A DNA stretch of 64,000 bases from Congeria kusceri. Taxonomy: Eukaryota > Mollusca > Bivalvia > Myida > Dreissenidae. Positions 58,623-64,000 of the stretch are shown here, one piece after another; positions within the stretch are counted from its first letter, which is position 1; every line of letters begins with the position of its first letter. Location of the stretch: NCBI GenBank assembly GCA_027627225.1, contig CM051034.1, positions 6,006,858 to 6,070,857 of the forward strand. The letters are read 5' to 3'. The notes beneath the pieces are model-generated. The model was given only the letters and a program-made list of their open reading frames with translations. It did not search any database and was not told the DNA's origin. Position numbers and translations under genes: made by a program.

Positions 58623-59663
58623 AACCGTTTGCGATTGTATCAACGCAGATTTTTCTCGGATTTTGTTTACAGCGCTGGATTAAAGCCACGCGGATGTTTC
58701 CAGAGTAATTGAATGAGTTCTGTTTGAAGTATAGGCTGAAATAGAATGCGAGTAAATCTTCTAGGGAAAGCAGAAGACGAGTCTAGAATAGACCCGGGCA
58801 AAGCAAAGTTACCGTAGCACGTGGTTTCAATATGAAGATCTGGCCCCATATTCATAAAGGTTCTTGAGTTAATCTTAACTTGAGTTGCAAATAAGAATTT
58901 GTGTTTGAAACAACATGCGTTTGAAATAGTGCATAACAAACACTAAATATTTATAGACTTCGAATTAAATTGCAATTATTTCGTTGTCTAAATCTCCAAA
59001 CAACGACTGCGTTAAATAAGATATGCCCAGAAATTCCGATTAGAAAATATAGGTCGCTGTAATTCCAACCTATAGTGATCTTAAATTAACATTGAATATA
59101 TAATTCTAGTATAGGCTAGCTCGCAATTTCGATTTACATTTGTAAGAAAACACAGGCCGTATAGTCTAGTTAATATATTTTTCGGAGTTATAGCAAACAT
59201 TTCCGGAAACCAACGGTGACGATTCGGACATCTCCGAAATTTACCGAGTATTTTGGACTCACGGAAACCCCTTAGTTCGGATAGTTACCTTTCATGAAGA
59301 TATATATTTGTATATCATTCTACTTAAACTAAATATATTTTCTTGAGGGGCGATTTCAACGCACAGTTAAATGAAGCGGAGCTTTATAATTACTTAGTAT
59401 CACTAAGCAATATCAAATATAATATTATGAACACTAGAGTTGCTCACAAGTCGTTTGAAGTAGTTATGTTATATAACAATTTCAAACATCTGACATTACA
59501 TTATTGGAAAATGTATTCGGTTTCAGCATCAGCGTTGTGCGTCATAGCGATTCAAATTCCTAGATTCTTCCGCTGAATTGCGCGTTCTCTTTTCATTAGG
59601 TAGTGCCTTTGTTACTAGTACTCGGCTAGGCTCGCCGTGAAGGGACTGGTTCTACCCACACCG
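58623..59663. other. 5' flank and probable 5' UTR of the GPCR
   Basis: A single left end of MITE family H (CTGGCCCCATATTCATAAAG) at 58841 without its partner. No TATA box could be assigned. GC content rises just before the ATG at 59664. Confidence 0.4.
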
Positions 59664-60353
59664 ATGGCGGCGAGTCTAAACCAGACGTTCACGTGCGCGG
59701 GCTCCAGTCACGTGCCCACGTGGAAGGATTACGTCAAAGCGGGCGTCATCGTCATTGTGTCGTTCGGCATCATTGTGGGCAACATTTTCACCGTGGTCGT
59801 TTTCAACAGCCCCAAGAGTCGGCGGCTGTTTCTGAAGAAGGTCAGGATGACCATGAACTCTTTGATCTGCACCGACCTCGGCATGGGCGTGCTCGTCTGT
59901 CCGTTCTGCGTTTATTCCGCCCTCTACCACTGCTGGCCCTATGAAGAAACCTTCTGCAAAATCGAAGCTCTATTATTGTCGGCACTGTTCCACGAATCGA
60001 CCCTGTCACTCGTCCTCATCGCGCTGGATCGATATTTCTCAGTGCACCATTACCTACGTTATAACAGTTTTATGACGTCACGTAAATACATCATCGCCAT
60101 TCTGGGAACGTGGCTGGCAACGTTTAGCGTTTATTCCGTCGTGATTTTCGTCGGCGACCAGTTTTACTTCGACGAGATCGGGATTAACTGTGAACCCTTC
60201 TATATCAACAAGAACGTCTCCATAACGGTGATCGCGATATTTTACTTCGTGCCCGCGTTACTCTTCATGTACAGCTACGGGTCGATATTCACTGCAGCGA
60301 ACCGGAAGGAGAATATTCGTGTATACGGACGTCAAAATCGCATCTCCGACGGT
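59664..60353 (+). CDS. Class A (rhodopsin-like) GPCR, first coding exon, TM1-TM5
   Basis: A 230-codon open exon that is clearly more GC-rich than its surroundings. I chose ATG at 59664 (CCGATGG context); the in-frame GTG at 59637 is not a likely start in an animal. Visible features: N-glycosylation site Asn6-Gln-Thr; TM1 with Gly39-Asn40; TM2 with Asp71; Trp91 in loop 1; Cys98 at the start of TM3 and Cys176 in loop 2 for the usual disulfide; DRY at 122-124; Trp150 in TM4; Pro197 and tyrosines in TM5. The exon ends in phase 0 at a GTGAGT donor just after TM5. TM6-TM7 (CWxP, NPxxY) are not found in the rest of the window, so the gene is cut by the window end. The stretch after DRY (YNSFMT) recalls the GPR21/GPR52 group, but an amine- or peptide-type receptor cannot be excluded. 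Ligand unknown. Confidence 0.85.
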
Positions 60354-60431
60354 GTGAGTATATTCATTAAAATTGAATTAATTGTCCAAGTGCTTGTTTA
60401 TTTAAATTGAAATAATTAAATATATTATAAT

Positions 60432-61327
60432 GAGGGATGGGACCGAATACTGAAATCAATATTCGAATATTCGTGTTAGGTATTCGAATATATTCGAATA
60501 TTCGTTGTGTAAATACTACTATATACGGCACTCTTTCCGAATATTTACCTAGCCGAAATATGTATACTACGTGTACGTAGTTGTTTTACCTTGTGTCCGT
60601 GGTAAATGGACGATATAACTTAGTGTTAATAGTTCCTTTTTTTCAGAACCATGAAGCTTGTATCTGCTGTGCAGATTACACGTTGCCTGGGTTTTGTCTA
60701 ATGACCGCGTAAAGTACTTCCAAGCACGTCATGGTGGCATTGTTTATTAATAAAGACTATTGTGTAATATACGGTGGTTGATATAATGAAGAATAATTTA
60801 CAAGTGACGTATTTTAAGATTGACCAAATCATGCTAATTTTGTTGAAGAAATTGATTGGCTGATAATGGATTCATTTTGATTGGTTTACTTAGAGAGTAA
60901 CTGTAATTTACTGTAAACAAGTTAACCGTTTAGATGTCACTTAAGGATAATAAACAACAATGTACGCCTTGTGCAAGCTGTGAAACCGTTATCACAACAT
61001 TTGTGGATACAGTGCGTCATATTCGCGCCTCCTACAAACCGTTAAATCGCGGCCCTTGTAAAGACGTGGCCCCCTGCCAATTATCTATTGTCGTTAATTG
61101 GATATGTTTGGCATGTATTGTATTAACGTTACACTGCCCCCGCCCACTTGCTAGGCAGGAAATACGACTGGAATTCATGTAAACTTTGCAATCAAACTGG
61201 ACGAAAACATTATTTTTTAAAGAAATTTTGTTCTTTAAATAAATTTGAAAATCGAATATTCGTATTCGTTTTTTATATTCGAATATTATCTGATATTCGA
61301 ATATTCAAGTATTCGGTCCCATCCCTA
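60432..61327. mobile_element. hAT-like MITE with 8-bp duplication ATTATAAT, in GPCR intron 1
   Basis: Ends AGGGATGGGACCGAATACT and AGTATTCGGTCCCATCCCT are inverted (one extra base inside the right arm), followed by runs of GAATATTCGAATATTCG in both subterminal regions. ATTATAAT flanks at 60424-60431 and 61328-61335. 896 bp; the open frame at 60934-61182 has no transposase features. Confidence 0.88.
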
Positions 61328-61429
61328 ATTATAATATTTGAGTTACCGGTAAAATTTAGAATGAACATTATTGTGGTAAGTGGTTGTTTCTGGTGTATTA
61401 TCCATTGCCTTAAGTTTATCTTAAGTCAT

Positions 61430-61745
61430 TCTTCGTCTTAAGTCGTCCCTCGCGTATTTCGTTCATCGTATGTCGTCCGTCGTATGTCGGCATTGTCGTC
61501 CATTGTGCGTCGTCAGTGATATGTCCTTTATTGTATGTCATATATCTTCTGTCGTCCATAATCTTTTGTAAATCGTGTGTCGTCCAACGTGTGTCCTTCA
61601 TCGTGATGTCATACGTCATAAATATCGTTTGTCAATATCGTTTGTCGTCTGTCGTTTATCGTATGTCGTACATCGTCAGTCGTATTTCGTCTGTTATATG
61701 TAATGCATCGTATGTCGTTCATTTTCTGTCGTCAGTATTGGCGTT
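61430..61745. repeat. TCGT-rich cryptic simple repeat
   Basis: About 300 bp dominated by CGTATGTCGT, CGTCCGTCGT and related 10-bp words with irregular spacing. Confidence 0.75.
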
Positions 61746-62864
61746 ACTCGTCAGAGGTCATTCAGTAAGTATAGGGTCATTTTTAAATCACATAAGCACG
61801 AAGTGAGCTTTTGTGTAGGGGGACATTCCTTCGTGTCCGGCGTCCGTAATTCGTCAACAATTTGCTTGCGGACGCGATAGAGACTTCACTTTTTATTCTA
61901 TCTTGACCAAACTTGCACAGTTTGTGTATGACCATAAAATCTCAAATAGGTTCGATAATGGGCCAGATCGGACCAGGAACACCAGAGTTATTGCAACTTT
62001 TTTCATGAAAACAACAGCAAAATGGATTTTGTGCAACATACTAGAGACTATTTTTCATCTGCTAACCTTGACCAAACTTAACTAGCGTGTGTAGTACCAT
62101 AAGATCTCAGTATAAACCAAATAGTTTCCAGATCGGAACCCATTTTCATAAAAAATTGCATGTCCTTGATTTCTAAATGAATATTTATACAAACCTTATC
62201 CAAACTTTCTGTGCATGCCCATCAGGTTTATTCATAAAAACTAGAAAAGTAAGCAGAAAATCTAATAATAAGTCTCTTAACTGTTAATTAACTAGTACAT
62301 TAAGCTCAGTTTCAGGTTCATTAAATGTTCGTCTACGACTCTTACAAAAAATTCTTTCTGAAATCTGACTGTTTTTGAAATATGAATCTGAGTGAGACCT
62401 GAAATTTGAATCCGTTTGCGGACATATATTTGCTCATATTGTAAACATTTTAATATTCGCTGGTAGGACAACTTTAATTGCTACAACTTAATGTCAGTTT
62501 GATCAGTGATAGATCACTTACTATAAATATATCCTGTTATATCCATTAACATTGTAGAAAACACTCACAATGCATGGAACTGTATGGTGAACAATTATGT
62601 ATGAACTTGCTATCAGATTGTCATGTGTACTGTTTTTATGTGAGAATTTCGTGTCGGCATCGGTTACTTTGAAATCATCAATTATCATTTGGAACGAACA
62701 CATATCGCGGTCATTTGTTACACATCTCACGCAATTAACCCATGACGTGTTGAAAGGCAAAAGGTACTAACTCCCATTGAAATCAATAGCAGTAAGTGCT
62801 TTCTGGTTTCAACCCTCGCATTTTTATTGGTACAATTGTTGTGTTTAGAAAATGTGTGCCATTA
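61746..62864. other. GPCR intron: decayed AGCTCACC-type element and unassigned DNA
   Basis: AAATCACATAAGCACGAAGT GAGCTTTTGTG at 61785-61815 and CCGGCGTCCGTAATTCGTCA resemble the 5' part of hairpin-ended elements; a unit pair with TTGACCAAACTTGCACAGTT and TTGACCAAACTTAACTAGCG follows. No TM6-TM7 exon found. Confidence 0.45.
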
Positions 62865-63136
62865 TGCACCTATCAATATTTTCCCCCGGGGGGGGGGGAG
62901 CGGCGGGCAAACCCAGGGGAATTAGACTTATGGTACTTTGGGGGGTCTAATTTCCCACCCTAGAGCCAAGCATTTTCATCTAAATCCCCTCAATGGGGGA
63001 TGCTTAATTGGTGTATCAAATGGTCCGGGGGCCAATATAAACAGGATCTAAAATCCGAAAAAAAGTATATTTCCCGAGACCCGGAATCATTCGACGTGTC
63101 AAATTCCCGCCATGGGGGAAAATATTGATAGGTGCA
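62865..63136. mobile_element. MITE family T, copy 2 (inverted)
   Basis: Ends TGCACCTATCAATATTTTCC and GGAAAATATTGATAGGTGCA are perfect inverted repeats; TTA on both sides may be the target duplication. Contains AGAGCCAAGCATTTT, the reverse of copy 1. Confidence 0.8.
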
Positions 63137-63221
63137 TTACTGTATGTCAGCAAATGGAAATCGTATTTAGTTTAAACGTACTTAATTTTCTTTGATTGGG
63201 TCGTAAGTCGGATGCTTATTG

Positions 63222-63362
63222 AAACACTTTCTGGTCCGTTTCCATGGTAGAACCAATATTTTGTGTCTTTTGAGAAAGATCATTCGAACGCTTCGCGAGT
63301 AGGGATCGAACCCACGATCTTCGATCGCAAGGCGGACACCACTTTTGTTACATCACTGCGTG
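63222..63362 (-). mobile_element. tRNA-derived SINE, minus strand
   Basis: Minus strand shows box B GGGTTCGATCCC and the body AAAAGACACAAAATATTGGT. Same family as 1934-2135; incomplete at its 3' tail. Confidence 0.7.
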
Positions 63363-63451
63363 TTTTAGATACACAATATATCAATTTGTAATGTTTTATT
63401 ACATTACATTATTTCTTGTTATACTACTTTCTAAACCAAAATACCTTCAAA

Positions 63452-63695
63452 TATCGTGGGAAAACGGGGCTTAATGCATGTGCATAAAGTATCTGTGCAG
63501 TCCGCACAGGCTAATCCAGGACGACACTTTCCGCTTACAGTGGATTTGTGTTTAGAAGAGACTTCCTTGAAACAGAAAATACCATAAAAGCGGAAAGTGT
63601 CGTCCTGGATTAGCCTGGGCGGACTGCACAGGCTAATCCGGGGCGACACTTAACGCACATGCTTTAAGCCCGGTTTTGCCACGACACGCCTCAAA
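63452..63695. mobile_element. Palindromic MITE family P, copy 7
   Basis: Left end ATCGTGGGAAAACGGGGC, right end TTGCCACGACACGCCTCA; part of the left hairpin is deleted, the right hairpin is intact. Confidence 0.8.
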
Positions 63696-64000
63696 TGGCC
63701 TTAACCGATTTCAACTTTAGAACCCATTGATTGGCCAAGATTCTTTGTGACGGTCAGAAAACCTCTTGAAGGTTTTTTTAGGGAACAAATTACCACATTT
63801 TCCACCAGATACCAAATAAATAAACATACAAATGGATTTCCCATCGGGATTTACTTCTGGACACGCACTTTCCTTGGAAAACGGAGCTGGATAGTCTTTC
63901 TGAATGCAAGCCTAGAAATACAGAAGCCCTAAACTGGGAAAACAATTTCCTGAGACGATATCCGTGCTAAAAGCGGTCATCATCTGAAAGCAAAAGTCCT
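63696..64000. other. Window end: unassigned
   Basis: No exon of the GPCR or other gene recognised. AACCTCTTGAAGGTT at 63760 is a short palindrome. Confidence 0.35.

Noticed and set aside
59637..59663. Upstream in-frame GTG as start of the GPCR
   Set aside because: GTG starts are not expected in animals, and ATG at 59664 has a good context and leads straight into an N-glycosylated N terminus.
59676..59930. Minus-strand and shifted plus-strand open frames over the GPCR exon
   Set aside because: Shadows of a GC-rich coding exon.
60934..61182. 82-codon Cys-rich open frame
   Set aside because: Lies within the hAT-like MITE interior and shows no transposase or BED-finger pattern.

Overview
The window is animal nuclear DNA, most likely from a bivalve mollusc and plausibly a dreissenid (zebra or quagga mussel). 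The reasons are an AT-rich background, short exons with GT/AG borders in long introns, tRNA-derived SINEs, many short inverted-repeat elements, and hairpin-ended cassettes of tandem repeats of the 'pearl'/Helentron kind known from bivalves. A roughly 250-bp palindromic repeat, present seven times, is one I associate with dreissenid sequence; that assignment is from memory and unverified.

Two protein-coding genes are supported. The first fills 2.66-43.55 kb on the plus strand. It is a 16-exon, phase-consistent, 5'-truncated gene for a TTC31-like protein of at least 537 residues: an acidic and then a Lys/Arg-rich charged region, TPR repeats, a UBA-like segment, an RRM and a C-terminal CCCH zinc finger. 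The start codon lies upstream of the window. The intron before the last exon is 21.3 kb and is largely tandem repeats. The second is the first coding exon of a rhodopsin-class GPCR (59664-60353, plus strand, TM1-TM5). Its TM6-TM7 exon is not in the window.

Layout: 0-2.6 kb holds nested transposon debris (hairpin-ended repeat element, hAT-like MITEs, SINEs, a dead non-LTR reverse transcriptase). 2.6-22.1 kb holds 15 TTC31-like exons with MITEs, SINEs and minisatellites in the introns. 22-43.4 kb is the giant intron: a 34-bp satellite of about 72 units, a 145-bp array, then five more hairpin-ended arrays. 43.4-45.5 kb holds the last exon, the 3' UTR and a MITE swollen by a 25-bp minisatellite. 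45.5-59.6 kb is intergenic with a 38/39-bp satellite showing higher-order structure, a 43-bp satellite and several inverted repeats. 59.6-64 kb holds the GPCR exon, a hAT-like MITE 78 bp past its donor, and more repeats.

The most unusual points are two introns of the TTC31-like gene whose minisatellites have codon-multiple units and continue the upstream exon's reading frame; a set of eleven or more cassettes with unrelated repeat units but a shared plan of 5' hairpin, array and 3' hairpin plus CTTGT; recurring nuclear-receptor-like AGGTCA direct repeats inside those arrays; and several clean nested insertions with target-site duplications. No RNA gene other than SINE heads, no CRISPR array and no intact transposase was found.
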